From Monomorium pharaonis (Eukaryota > Arthropoda > Insecta > Hymenoptera > Formicidae), in contig NC_050471.1 of assembly GCF_013373865.1 (NCBI RefSeq), positions 248,001 through 312,000 on the forward strand: a stretch of 64,000 bases of DNA, read 5' to 3'. This document shows positions 19,381 to 30,291 of the stretch, piece after piece. The translations under genes were made by a program, and so were the position numbers. A model generated the notes under the pieces. That model was not told the DNA's origin, did no database searches, and saw only the letters and a list, made by a program, of their open reading frames with translations. Positions within the stretch are counted from its first letter, which is position 1. Every line of letters starts with the position of its first letter.

Positions 19381-19850
19381 AACAAGAAAAGGGCTGACGG
19401 CTTGACGATATCTCGGATTCACAAAACTCATTGGATGGAAGTCGACGAAAACTTTCTTGCCACTTTCCTTCCTGTGCTACGGTTCCTCGATAGTTAAAAG
19501 TTTTCCGCGCGAGTGTTGATCTACTTCACCCACGCCCGAATTAATCGTGATTCCCGTATAAACTGAGTGACTTAAAAGAATCCCCGTGAGACAGCGTGAA
19601 AACGACGGCATAAAGTGAATTGAAAACAAAGGCGGAGAATGACGGCAAAGGATGCGCGATGGCAAAAAGGGATGGTGGAGAGTAATCGGTCGTGCGCGCT
19701 TTGTATATTTATTCGCATTGCGGATGGCAAGTCGGCAAAACGGCACCACTTGCTCATGCAAATAGACAACTCGGTTACACGCTTAGTCGGTTGCCGCGGC
19801 AACCTTTGTAAAATCTCATAGCCGCTCTTTTACTCTCCTCCCCCTCACTC

Positions 19851-19856
<6 letters not shown>
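19381..19856. promoter_or_regulatory. GC-balanced island, candidate regulatory region
   Basis: The base composition is distinctly more balanced than the flanks, with no repeat structure and frames open on both strands but no recognisable domain. It contains a perfect X-box palindrome (19790-19803) and an ATGCAAAT octamer (19756-19763), and is bracketed by GA- and TC-rich tracts. These are features of promoters or enhancers rather than transposons. No transcript start can be fixed. Confidence 0.35.
19790..19803. promoter_or_regulatory. Perfect RFX X-box palindrome
   Basis: GTTGCC-GC-GGCAAC matches the X-box consensus GTnRCC-N(0-3)-RGYAAC exactly. It sits in a 16-bp perfect palindrome (19789-19804). 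RFX winged-helix factors bind such sites to control ciliary and sensory-neuron genes. Binding here is inferred. Confidence 0.5.

Positions 19857-19857
<1 letters not shown>

Positions 19858-19902
<45 letters not shown>
19858..19902. repeat. (TC)n microsatellite
   Basis: About 21 uninterrupted TC units. Confidence 0.95.
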
Positions 19903-19905
<3 letters not shown>

Positions 19906-20014
19906 TCACTTTCTCTTTTCACGATTCCTTGGAAATTTTTATACTTAAAGTAACAAGTCTACGCACAAATTCACCGAGCGCATGACTAAAGCTTTATGAT
20001 TAACGTATCTTGAA
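19903..20014. other. Short spacer
   Basis: Nothing recognised. Confidence 0.4.
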
Positions 20015-20475
20015 TCTTTAAGGAAAAAGATTACAAAATCCAAAATAATACTTTTGATCATATCACATTCAACCTAAGTGATATATAATCTGTAAATACT
20101 ACAAAATGTATGATATCCAAACCAAATTACTTTTTTTAAAAAGCTAAAAAAATCGCGCCAAGTGTGTGATTTTCCTTTAAGGAAAAAAATCACAAAATCC
20201 AAGAATACTTTTCATAATTTTAGCCTAAGTGATATGTTTTTATAACGAAAAAAATTACAAATCCAAGACTTGAATATAAAACTTTTGATCAAATGCAACC
20301 TAAGTAATATACTGTAAGTAATATACCTAAGTAATTCCTGAAATGGTATAACTCTGATTATTAAAGTGACAATTATTTAAAAATTAAAAGTTATTGTATT
20401 CACACACACACAAATTAATTTCTCTACAAAAATAATGATATGTAAATATTTTGCGCCAATTAAGAATAAACACTA
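20015..20475. repeat. Dispersed repeat family (cgcgccaagtgtgtg type)
   Basis: The block aggaaaaa-atcacaaaatcc followed by aacctaagtgatat is repeated within the segment. It recurs inverted at 37540-37900. The flanking motifs cgcgccaagtgtgtg and aataatgatat-gcgccaatta are shared with the fold-back at 52784-53864. It appears to be one diverged non-autonomous family with several relatives in this window. Confidence 0.6.
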
Positions 20476-22559
20476 CTCTTCTCTTTCTCTCACTTTCTCT
20501 TATGCGTGAGCGTTTAAAACTGGATTTAAAACTGGAAATACAAAAATATCTGATTATTATATCTCAAATGTATGGATACTTTACTGTATGAATAATATTT
20601 ACAAACTTTTACAATAGACAAAAAAAAACATTTCAACGCAGCAAAATATATCACAGAAATATCTTAAAGATATCTATATATCAGAATATCTGTTGCGTAG
20701 CAATAGTCACTATCAAGATATTTTAAGTTCAATGTTTCTGAAATATCCCCATGATGATAAAAAGTCATATTAATTTTATCTCAGATATAATATTTGATTT
20801 TTAGATTTATTCTAACTAATGTTTAATTCTCATATTTTAAATAGACTAAAGCTTTTCTTAAGATATGTTATAATTACTACACTGTAAAGTATAACATCTA
20901 TCTCATCACTGTAAAATCTGAGCTATGTTACTATCTGATTAATTAATTTTACATTAATGTTGATGATTAAAAAAGATAAGGTGTAATGTTGAGTGTAGAG
21001 TTGTGCATCAGTTAAATACTAATAATGTTCTAAAAATAAAAACCATCTTTTATTATCAAGGTACCAACAATTATATATGTTACTAGTAAAGCAAAGAATA
21101 AAAAGTAGTATTATTAAAAATATTTATTTCAAGTTTTATTAAAGCTAATTAATAGTTGTTAATATTGATTGACAATTACAGCAACATTTAACTAATTCAC
21201 AATTCTATATCACACAGCATCTGATCTACCTCATCGACACCAGTGTAAAGTTAAATCAGAGAGTAACGTAGCTCAGTTAATTATTTAATACATTTATAAT
21301 ATGACAATCTAAGAACAATGATAAAAAATTTGTATGAATAGTCATAACTTAACACGAGTCACTACCTTGTCTTTTGATCTCATATATGTGTAAGACTTCT
21401 TTTTCTTAGCTACATTACTACACATATATTAATAAACATAATTCAAAACAATCAGTACCGGAGCTATCGTATACACGTTTTTTACATTACGCAAAGCATA
21501 TAAAATTGTGTAAAAACTTGAGTACCTCATATATGACTGTATTTTCCATTCTTTACCGTCCCGGCTCTTTCTGCTGTCCTCTTTTTTCGTTTTCTCTCTC
21601 TCCCCCCCTCTCTCTCTCTCTCCCTCCCCCATTCTCCCTCGAGGTTTTACCATTGACACGATTATCAATAATAACAAAGCACAATTCACAAAACTGTCTT
21701 GTAACCTCACGCTGTGCGTCACTTACAGCAAATTAATCATAATCTCACGCTGCGCGTCACTTACAATGAACCACTATCATGTCTCCCAAAATTTATCACA
21801 ACTTAGTTAAAATTAAAATTATTGTTGAAAGATAAATCAAACAGTATAACAATGCACTACTTCACAATGCTTCACAAAACTGCCATTCATAATATAACCT
21901 CAACATAACCTTACATTGCACATCACACACAAACTGACGCGTGGCGCGAGCAAGCCACTGGCGACACACGTGACTTATATACGGTGCTATAGTGACGATT
22001 TGAACGCCACATGGTAGCAGATATGCGAGATGGAATTTCGTCCCTCATGCCGACAACCGTAGAGATACTTACAAGGTTGACGACGACAATGATAATGACG
22101 ACGACGACGCATCTTAAATGAAATTTTGGCGTTTCGGACTTTACGTCGTGATATCGTCACTCATAAGGCATGTAGAGAAAAAAAGCAGTTTTCTAATATA
22201 AATCGATCCCAAGCTTTTGATTGAGTTAGAACTCGATCGGTTTAACCGTTTCTGAGATCCGATAATTTCGGGTGCTCGAAAATCGCGTAGTCGTGTAAAG
22301 AACACGGTCGGTCTCGCGCTGCGCTCTCACTTGGCGCGAACCACTACCGTGTCTCTTGATGGACATCGGGACCAATATCTTTCCCGGAGATGCCATTATA
22401 TTTTTGGTTAGTAACGCAGATAAATAAATAGCCTGGATGATTCATGTTTTTATTATTGAATTATCGCATTTATTTCTTTATATTATATATTTTATAATGT
22501 ATTTATTCGTTTTCTCTCAATAATGGAAACAATGATTTTTCTATAACTATAAAAGACAA
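20476..22559. other. Mixed AT-rich and GC-balanced DNA, no gene
   Basis: Mostly AT-rich to 21900. The 20-bp unit ctcacgctg-gcgtcacttac occurs twice (21708-21726 and 21745-21763). A pyrimidine tract lies at 21590-21630. From 21930 to 22390 the sequence is GC-balanced, with a CACGTG E-box (21967-21972) and a GAC/GAT-rich run (22080-22110). It could be regulatory; no coding frame is recognised. Confidence 0.35.
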
Positions 22560-22655
22560 AGTAAGAGTGAAAGAGAGAGAGGAGGGAAGAGAGAGAGGTG
22601 AGAGAGAAGAGGGAGAGAGAAAGAGAGAGAGAGAGAGAGAGGGGGGGGGGAGAGA
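22560..22655. repeat. Purine (GA/GGA) tract
   Basis: Nearly 100 bases almost entirely purine on the plus strand, ending in about nine Gs. Confidence 0.9.
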
Positions 22656-23690
22656 AAATTGCTGTATCGCCAATAATAATGGATAAATGATAAAAGGCTT
22701 AAAAACATTGAAGATAACGAAAATATTTATCTACTGTTATCGTTTGTATTTCGTTTATTTTGTAATCTGCTCACAATTATAATTTAGTTGATATTTTTTA
22801 ATTGCAATTAATATTTGTTTGAAACATTAACATTATTAATATTAAAAGCAAACGGGACTTATAAAGGGCACTAAAAAAATGGGATCATGTGTAATATTTA
22901 TCCCAAGACATTTTGTCTTGTACTGACAATGCAACATCGTGTTTTTCTTCTTTCAGTCTGTTGTAGTTTCACGCGCGACGTACTTTTTTATGTATGCGTC
23001 TTCTATAAAGACATACGGTGGCTCAGGATAAGAGGGTAGGTGAATAGAGTAGGATAGAACAAAATAAAGTAGATAGGTAGATAGGTTTGTATGTAGATGG
23101 GTAGTGGGCGGTGTAAGTAGGGTCACGCTTCGTCTAATCCTCCGTGAGATTGTACACCGTGACCAACAAAGTACCACGGTTTACGGAGTATAACTCGCCA
23201 AGTAGTTAGATAGGATGAGGCCAAATATGAAAGACAGAGAAAAAGAGAGAGAGTAGAAAACAGTGAATACGGAAAGAAGAAGTAGAGAGGAAGAAAGTCA
23301 GAGGGGCTGAAACAGCGGAGCTATTGCAGAATAGAAACGGATGGATCTCGCAGGAGCGAGAGCAATGCGATTAAAAGGTCGCGGTTATCCTGAGAAAAAA
23401 AGAGAGCTGACGAGAGCCGACAGGTGGAAAGAAGTCAGTAAGAGCATAAAAAAGAAATAGTAAGAAGAAAAATAAAAGCCGAGAGAAATGAAACATAATG
23501 AGAATTAACGAGACGATTATAGAAACGATCAGGTAAAAAAAAATATTACCGGATTTTGAAGGAACGCAATAATAGACTAAAAAAAATTTTCGGTTAGAAT
23601 AATTATGTTGCATCTAGAATAGCATCTGAAATTATAAACATCGCGCTCAGTAAAAAATTTTTATATAGGAACATAAATATATTAATATAC
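22656..23690. other. Purine-biased DNA, no gene recognised
   Basis: AT-rich to 22900, then purine-rich (23040-23560) with gatag/gtag runs. Short frames are without motifs. Confidence 0.4.
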
Positions 23691-24253
23691 AGGTATGGGA
23701 AAGTTATTTTTAAAGTAACTAGTTACCGTTACTCGTTACCAGATCAAAAAAATAACTAGTTACTAAGAACGAGAATTCAGTTAACGTACAAAAAGATACG
23801 GAAAATTTGAACACGTTATAACACATATATAACAAAACATATATACTTGAACACATATATAACAGAATAATAAAGATTGCTTAATGGTTGCTCTTTATAT
23901 ATACCTTAGGGATTGTTTTGTTATTGATCTTTAGTCGATTTGCTGACGTCATATGTTAAACGTATTTTACATTTGGTCTTTTACATTATAGTTTACAGTC
24001 TTATTATTCTTAATTTTATCTAATGTATAAATGTATAAATGTATTTATTGACTTTAAACATGTAAATTCTCAATATTTTATTTTAATTCATATCTTTTTC
24101 TTCGCCCTGCGTTCTATATTCCTTTATTGCTACATTTTTATTCTTATATTTTATTTTACATCTTTGTTGTATATCTTGTAGAACTTGCTTTATATTTCGT
24201 TGATCCAAACATAACAAGTTGTTATGTCGTAAATCAAGCACATGTATGTATAC

Positions 24254-24286
24254 CTGAAGAGGACCAAAATCAATGGTCGAAACGTT
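24254..24286 (+). other. Hammerhead-like motif, copy 1
   Basis: CTGAAGA, then a short helix (gacc...ggtc), then GAAAC: the ordered core of a hammerhead ribozyme, but with one extra G between the core and the helix. Two related copies are at 35906-35935 and 47735-47765 (minus). The motif also occurs as a conserved tag of some retroelements. Confidence 0.3.
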
Positions 24287-24360
24287 GTTTATCTAATAAA
24301 CTAATTTGTCAAGAAGTCGATTTGACTAATTTATCTATTGATTATTTTATGTTATAAATA

Positions 24361-24368
24361 GATACATC
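24361..24368. repeat. 8-bp target duplication, left
   Basis: gatacatc, repeated exactly at 24710-24717. Confidence 0.7.
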
Positions 24369-24709
24369 AAAAGCGTCCCAGATGCGCACAGTAACAAACG
24401 AACACAGTGCGAAACGGACATAGTAACAAACGCACACAGTGCGAAACGGACACAGTAACAAACGAACTTACCACATGGGTTGCGACTTTTCAGGGTCCCC
24501 CTACCAACAGGGTGAGTACGGGGGAAGGAGAAGCCCCCCTTGTACCCCCCCCCCGTGTGTGTGTGTGTGTGTGCGCGCGCGCGCGCAAAGCATTCTCTGC
24601 ACTATATGGGTTTGTAACTGTGTCCGTTTGGTCTATAAGCATTTGGTCTGTGTCCGTTTCACTCAGCCTGCTGTGCCCGTTTATTACTGTGTGCATCTGG
24701 GACTCACTC
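24369..24709. mobile_element. Periodic-arm fold-back element, 16-bp units
   Basis: A 341-bp element between 8-bp direct repeats. The left arm (24380-24470) is a tandem array of 16-bp units alternating acagtaacaaacgaac and acagtgcgaaacggac. The right arm (about 24610-24700) holds inverted copies, including ttattactgtgtgcatctgg. The ends gtcccagatg / catctgggac are the TIR tips. Between the arms are a GC-rich core (cctaccaacagggtgagtac at 24500-24519) and a (GT)n(GC)n tract. The core recurs, inverted, inside the element at 54360-54835. The plan resembles Foldback/Galileo elements of Drosophila, whose arms are also short tandem repeats. Confidence 0.7.
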
Positions 24710-24717
24710 GATACATC
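24710..24717. repeat. 8-bp target duplication, right
   Basis: gatacatc, identical to 24361-24368. Confidence 0.7.
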
Positions 24718-25149
24718 GGTGTAGCTTGCAGTAGTCAATAGATAAATGACAATGTCGCTTCACCGTTACATCAGTTACATCTATTCACGTGCAGTGTCCC
24801 ATAATTTGCACTAACGCAGTCAGTGATTTACCCACGTGACTTTGTTTAACCATTTAAATTGAGATTATCGATCCAAAATCACTAGATTATGCAAGCGCAA
24901 AAGAACAAATCTATGACTAATATTTCATGTATCGTACGGTAAGTTAATAAGACTTTTTGATTGGCGATAAGATAGAGCACTTTTAGAGACTCAAAAATCT
25001 CTCTAGTCTATGACCAATCGAGAACGTCCAACTAGCTTGTCGTATGACACATAAAATATTAGCCTAATGAGTGACGTGAAACGATATTTAAAAAGTAACA
25101 ATAAAAGTAATTAATTCGTTACCGTTATTAAAAACATGTAATTATCATC

Positions 25150-25438
25150 ACAGCACCAAAAGATTTCAGAAAGTTTTCAGAAAGTCGTCAATAAAATATA
25201 AAATATTTTTTAAAATATATTTCAGGAATGTTTCAGATATGTTTCAAATACATGAAATGTCCGCTTTCATGTAATGTCAAAAATGTATCTGAAATATTTC
25301 TGAAAAGTTTCAAAAATATATTTCTGACATTATATGAAAGCGGATATTTAATATATCTAACATATATATGAAACATATCTGAAATATTTTTTTAAATGTT
25401 TTATATTTTATTAAGTTTTCTGAAATCTTTCGATGTTG
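25150..25438. mobile_element. Fold-back MITE about 290 bp
   Basis: The arms aaagatttcagaaa / tttctgaaatcttt bound inverted segments that also pair through atgaaatgtccgctttcat / atgaaagcggata. No coding frame. Confidence 0.65.
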
Positions 25439-25441
25439 TGT

Positions 25442-25571
25442 AAAAACGGTCACCCATCCAAGTGTCAGTCATTATCGACGTTGCTTGACTTAGCAGATCG
25501 TACGCAACCTAACGCATAGTGATAATCCACAAATACTTCATGTTTATGCATACATATATTTGTTATAGATC
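25442..25571 (-). ncRNA. 5S-rRNA-derived repeat, copy 1 (truncated)
   Basis: On the minus strand the sequence reads aagtcaagcaacgtc ... acttggatgggtgaccg followed by TTTTT. These match the A-box region and C-box region of the 5S rRNA internal promoter (the standard 5S C-box being acttggatgggtgaccg). The copy stops at GACCG, short of the normal 5S 3' end, and enters a T run, the RNA polymerase III stop signal. About 50 bp upstream (tgtatgcataaac) is shared with the copy at 36620-36739. It is best read as a 5S-derived SINE or pseudogene family. Confidence 0.6.
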
Positions 25572-26230
25572 ATTTTAAAAGATGTTAGAAGGATGAAACA
25601 TGTATAAAAAACTTATATTTTTATAAATAAATACAAAGTTTTACAAGTTTTTTGATTTTCCACACAGTACAGATATCTTTTAGAAAGCTCTTTGAAAGAT
25701 GCACTGTATGGGGCTGTACTCGTTCACGTTAACGCGAAAAATAAAATTAATGTCAATAAAGCCAAAGTAGTAACAATTTTAATAATAATTTAGAAACTTT
25801 TTTTGTATTTTACTTTAAAAATCAAATAAAAACTATTTGTATTAAATATTTTAATAACATTCAAAATTATTTCAATGTCGGCTGTCATATTAAATTTAAC
25901 ATTTTTGAAAACTTTTAATGATATTTTAGATATTACATATGAAATATTTCTGAAATATTTCAAAATAATTTTGAAATCTTTTACTGAAAAAATCGAAAGT
26001 GATTTTGATGTAATGTTTTACAAATATTTCTGAATGATTACAATGCTATATTTCAATATTAATTTCCAAGATATATTTTAAAAAGCTTTTTGAAAGATGT
26101 GTGCTGTGTGCTATACGTTACCGTTATAGTTACAGAAAAACAACCGTAACATCGTTACCAGTCCGTTACCAAAAAAAAGTAACTGTAACGACATTACAAG
26201 TAATTCCCCTTCTCTGACACAGGCATACAA

Positions 26231-26962
26231 TACAAAAAAATAAAAGTTGTGTGCCCGACAGACTAAATCATGGTATCCTTGTGTTTTTGAGGTTGTTAAA
26301 TCTGAACTTGAAGTCCGTTTTGATCCTTAGATAAGAGTTCTTCCCTCGTCTCAAAAAATAACCGCCAAAGTAATACTTTTCGGATTAAACTATAATCTTA
26401 ACTGAAACTATTAGAGAGAAAAAGTATTCTTATATATTTGGGTTGCTGAATATTTACATTAGATTTACGTTCAAGACATCAGCCATCATGTTTAACAAAA
26501 TGTAAACCAAGACAGACTCCAAAACGTACATTATCACAGAAAAAAATAAATCTGATTTTCCAATCTTTTTATGCTGTTTTGATTTAGACCTTGAGTAAAT
26601 CTCATCTTCCCTTTTCTCCTTGGTTTATGTGAGTTTGGTAGTCTGTCTTGGTTAACATTTTGTAAACACAATGGCTGATTTCTGTTGAATATCGAACCTT
26701 ATGGAGAAAATCTAATGTAAGAATCAAATTCAGCAACCCAAAAAAATATAAGAATATTCTTTCTCACTAAAAGTTTCAGTCATCAAGGTTATAGTTTAGT
26801 CCGAAAAGTGTCACTTTAACAGTTATTTTTTAAGGTTAGTAAAAAACCCTGAGCTAAACGGCCAAAATGAGCTTCGGACTCGAATTCAGCGATCCCAAAA
26901 ACATAAAGATATCACGATCTAGTCCGTCGGACAACTTTTTCTGTTTATGTGTCTGTGTAATT
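26231..26962. mobile_element. Large palindromic fold-back, about 730 bp
   Basis: Arms (about 26231-26530 and 26610-26962) are inverted copies over nearly their full length. They pair through aaccaagacagact, gggttgctgaat, acttttcgga-taaactataa and aaagttgt-cc-ac. Arm divergence is moderate, so this is not recent. It is non-coding, and the tips resemble the TTA-flanked MITE family (4839-6232). Confidence 0.7.
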
Positions 26963-27004
26963 AACTTAATCATAATAGGAGACTTATAACAAAATATTTA
27001 ATTT

Positions 27005-28345
27005 TATAGAGAAAAAATACCGATTTGAAACAGTTTTCTAAATTGAAACCCCTTTATTTCTCAGAAACTAAACATTGAATACCGATAAAAACATAATCCG
27101 TTTAGTTAATTAGAGAAATAAAAATCCATATTTCATATAATTCACACACATTGCCCTTTTCTACGTAAAATCTGCTGAAAACAAATTTGTCAAAAGCGAG
27201 AGATTTATTTGCACAATTTTCTCTTGCAAATTGCACAGTTTAAACAATAGTAAGTGTATAATTGATAACATTACCATCATTTCACATATTTGTAGTTTCC
27301 TAAAATTGTTTCTTTTTATTTTTCTCTTTTATATTTATTTCGTAGTGCAGTTTTAAACATAGAGTTGCCGTATGTGCGTAATTGTAACACTCCGTGAGAT
27401 CAGAGGTCTAGTATGACAACTGTTACTACGCCGTGACCATAGTATAGCTAAGCCGTGATCGTGACGTTAATATATAACTTATATGTATAATAACCTAAAT
27501 GTTTCGAGACGAGATTTCACGAGAAACAATTAATAAACGAGTCGGAAAAAGCGTGCTTTTAAAAAATATGCTTCTTAAGAATGTTAAACTGCTCGTCAAA
27601 CTTGATCGAGATCGATAATGTAGAGTCATTCATACATATCTTCTTTTACAGATTTGGAAATCCTTTTCCAGAATTACAAATTTTTTCAGATTGCTCTTTT
27701 CAGACATGAAATTTTCGCAGTGCTGCAACTTTTTTATTAAGACGCCTACGCTCAATCTAAAAGCGTAGTATTGTTCCTTAATGTTTACTCGAGTGCGGAT
27801 TTGGCTTGATTTATAAAACTTTTACATCAAGCACATTTTGTTACAAGTCCACGCCAACAATTAAAAAAAAATTTTTTTATACAAAATTGTTACGTGCGCA
27901 TACTATTATCATCTATACTTTAATTGTGGAAAAGGATTTTTAATTCTGTAAATGCAATTCAAAGCTGGAGCACTGCAAAAATTATCGATAAAACAGACGA
28001 CTTTAGGATCCCTTTAAGCGAATCTAATGGAATAACATGGGGTCTATAGAACTACGTAATTTAGGTAAGATGTATAAATAAAAAAATATAACATTAACAC
28101 TTCGATCGTATACGGGTCCTAAATAAGGCGTCCATTTCATCAGATGCCCTTTTTTGACATGTGTCACAAAAACATTAATTATTAAAAAAATACGAAACAA
28201 TATTATGAAAATTACTATATCATTTGACAAAAGATACTTTCTAATTTAAATTCATATTTTCAACAGTGTTTTTTAACTATTATTTAAGAAATGTAGTCCA
28301 AAAACAACGTGGTGGTCCAAATTCGGTACCTTTCCTCTAATATAT
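27005..28345 (+). mobile_element. 1-kb TIR family, copy A (interrupted)
   Basis: Homologous to 48523-49560 (inverted) and in part to 43395-43625. Shared blocks include ctacgtaaaatctgctgaa, ttgcaaattgcacagtttaa, tgataacattaccatcattt and, at the right end, ttcggtacctttcctcta. The outer TIR seen best in copy C is agaggaaaggcac. Copy A lacks its own left tip and carries an insertion (27579-28013). Many short coding-like frames run across it but none carries a domain. Confidence 0.7.
27579..28013. mobile_element. TTAA-flanked element nested in copy A
   Basis: TTAA lies on both sides (27575-27578 and 28014-28017). Comparison with copy C shows an uninterrupted sequence at the corresponding place (atgcttcctaaggg-aataac). 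The left end gaatgttaaactgctcgtc matches the tip motif found near 17395, 42210 and 46655. TTAA is the target of piggyBac and Kolobok elements. Coding capacity is absent. Confidence 0.65.
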
Positions 28346-28796
28346 TAAGAAATGAATGATTTTAAAAATAAATAAGAAATTAATTTTTTACGGATTTTTT
28401 ACATTAATTTCGTGTGAGAATATTGTACAAGAAAATATGCAATGTTACATCTTACACTTAAATAAAGGTAATAGTGTTCTTTTACAGTAAATTAATTTTA
28501 ATTTTTTTTAGAGGAGCGGATTATTTTACCTTATTATAAAAGTTACAAAAGAATCAAATCTCTTTGATTTAAATCTAATTTAGGAAAAAGTCAAATTTTA
28601 GTTTAACTCATGTGACATATGGTCTATTTGCTAAATAGTTCTGAATGCACACTGGCGATTGCGACTACGGTAAGTTTGTACACATACGTAAATGTGATAA
28701 ATGGTTCAAAGGGTGGATACAAAAATCAATACGAGATACTCAATACTCGTACTTTTTCATATTTTATAATTTTACATGCGACACACACACATACAC
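28346..28796. other. AT-rich spacer
   Basis: AT-rich; ends in a CA microsatellite (28782-28800) that abuts the next transposon. Confidence 0.5.
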
Positions 28797-29141
28797 ACAG
28801 GGTGAGTCACTTAAAATGTTACAGACTTATGTCTCGGAAACTAATCATTTTAGAAGAAAAAAATTCAAACAAAAGTTATTATGTCTAAAGGGGGACACAA
28901 GGTGGTACCATCGGATTAATCTTCAATAATCGCTTGAAGATCACATTAAAGTCACCTTTAATTTCTTAAATAAAACACCTTACTTTTTATTACATTCTTG
29001 TAGCTTACCAAAATAGTTCGAAAGCTTTCCAAAATACTATAATAAAATGTCTTTTCGTTGAGTATTTTTCGAGTTATAAGCCCTAAATGTACAATACCGC
29101 GGACATTACCACGTGGAGGTTGAACGGTAGGATTTACATCT

Positions 29142-29148
<7 letters not shown>

Positions 29149-29199
<51 letters not shown>
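29149..29199. repeat. (GT)n microsatellite
   Basis: About 25 GT units inside the IS630-type element. Confidence 0.95.
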
Positions 29200-29200
<1 letters not shown>

Positions 29201-29344
29201 ACGTGGTTGTCACAGAGAAAAGAACCTAACGATTCGTCACTCCCGTTGTATTTTAGGACTTCAAACCTCTGCTGTGTGTATATATGTGTACGTATAAGCA
29301 AAAAATGAAATAAAAAATATCTATTTAATATGTTCAAATTAATC

Positions 29345-30291
29345 CTCTACTAAAATACACTGTAAGTCTTTTTTTAAAAGATTCTCGGGCACGACCTAAC
29401 ATTTCCGGTGTCACTTCAGTGCAGGCTCGACGAATTCTGACTTTCATATCATCAACTGTTGTGGGTGGCATTGACAACACTCGATTTTTGATAAAGCCTC
29501 AGAGAAAAAAATCTAAGGGCGTCATAACAAGCGAACAAGACCAGTTGACAGTTCCTCCTCGTCCTATTCACTTTCCAAGAAACATTTGATTAGTCTGGAA
29601 CACATCGCATTATGTGGAGGTACACCATCATGCTGCATCTCCATGTTCACTCTAATATTTAGTGGGACATCTTCGAGTAATTGTAGAAGAATATCTCCTA
29701 AAAAATTGGAATACATTTAAATGGCCCTCAAAAAAGTAGGAACCTATAACGCAATCTCCTACAATTTCACACCAAACGTTTACGGAGCATGAGTGTTGAT
29801 ATGCAACAGTTCTCATCCAATGGGGGTTTATATCAGACCAGTAATGCATATTATATCTGTTAACTTGTCCAGTATTTGTAGAATTAATTAATTACATCAG
29901 AAAATAATATGCAAAAAGAGATTAACACGATTGGCGAAGTCGTTTTCGTATAAATTTTGATGCTAAGACATGTGATAAAAATGAAATTTATACTTATGTA
30001 AAATTCTTATGATAGATCTTTAACTTATTCCATTCTCTTTTAAAATTAGCCTGGAACTTGCATGTGGATTTAATTCCATATAAGCAAAAATATCTGTTGA
30101 TTTTTCTTCAGTAACAATCGTTGACTATCTATTTCTTTTAAGTTGGACACAACCATTTTGAAGAGATCTTTTTTTGAACGACAAAATGCCATATGAGATT
30201 TTCGTGAGTGATTTGGAAAGTGTTCATTAAACATAATTTTAGCTGCTCTGTAGTTACCCCTACATTCACCTAAAATCATTAACAAGTGAAC
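29345..30291 (-). pseudogene. IS630-type (DUF4817/DDE_3) transposase pseudogene
   Basis: Read from 30285 downward. The N-terminal helix-turn-helix segment LGECRGNYRAAKIMFNEHFP (30285-30200) matches the DUF4817-type domain common in insect transposons. Then WSDINPHWMRTVAYQ and SVNVWCEIVGD (29850-29760) lead to the DDE core. QHDGVPPHNA (29600-29640) contains the second catalytic Asp, and TPLDFFL (29480-29510) contains the third. Directly after FFL the conserved Trp codon has become TGA. Other stops and frameshifts separate the pieces, and the segment between the two catalytic motifs is partly deleted. It cannot make an active enzyme. Confidence 0.85.

Larger units (their letters stand above)
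23692..26222. mobile_element. hAT-like GTAAC-rich ends enclosing nested elements
   Basis: The left end (cagg-atgggaaagtta then aagtaactagttaccgttac) and the inverted right end (gtaactgtaacga-attac-agtaatt-ccccttctctgaca, 26150-26222) resemble hAT MITE termini rich in GTAAC/GTTAC. A further GTTACC cluster lies at 25085-25130, so this may be two overlapping elements. The interior has been invaded by the elements listed below. No transposase frame remains. Confidence 0.45.

Noticed and set aside
19169..19431. Ser/Phe/Leu-rich frames
   Set aside because: Reverse translation of the GA tract.
25442..25571. Functional 5S rRNA gene
   Set aside because: Only the internal-promoter half is recognisable; the 3' part of 5S is missing and the middle has substitutions.
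29087..29337. Val/Cys and His/Thr frames
   Set aside because: Translation of the GT microsatellite inside a transposon TIR.
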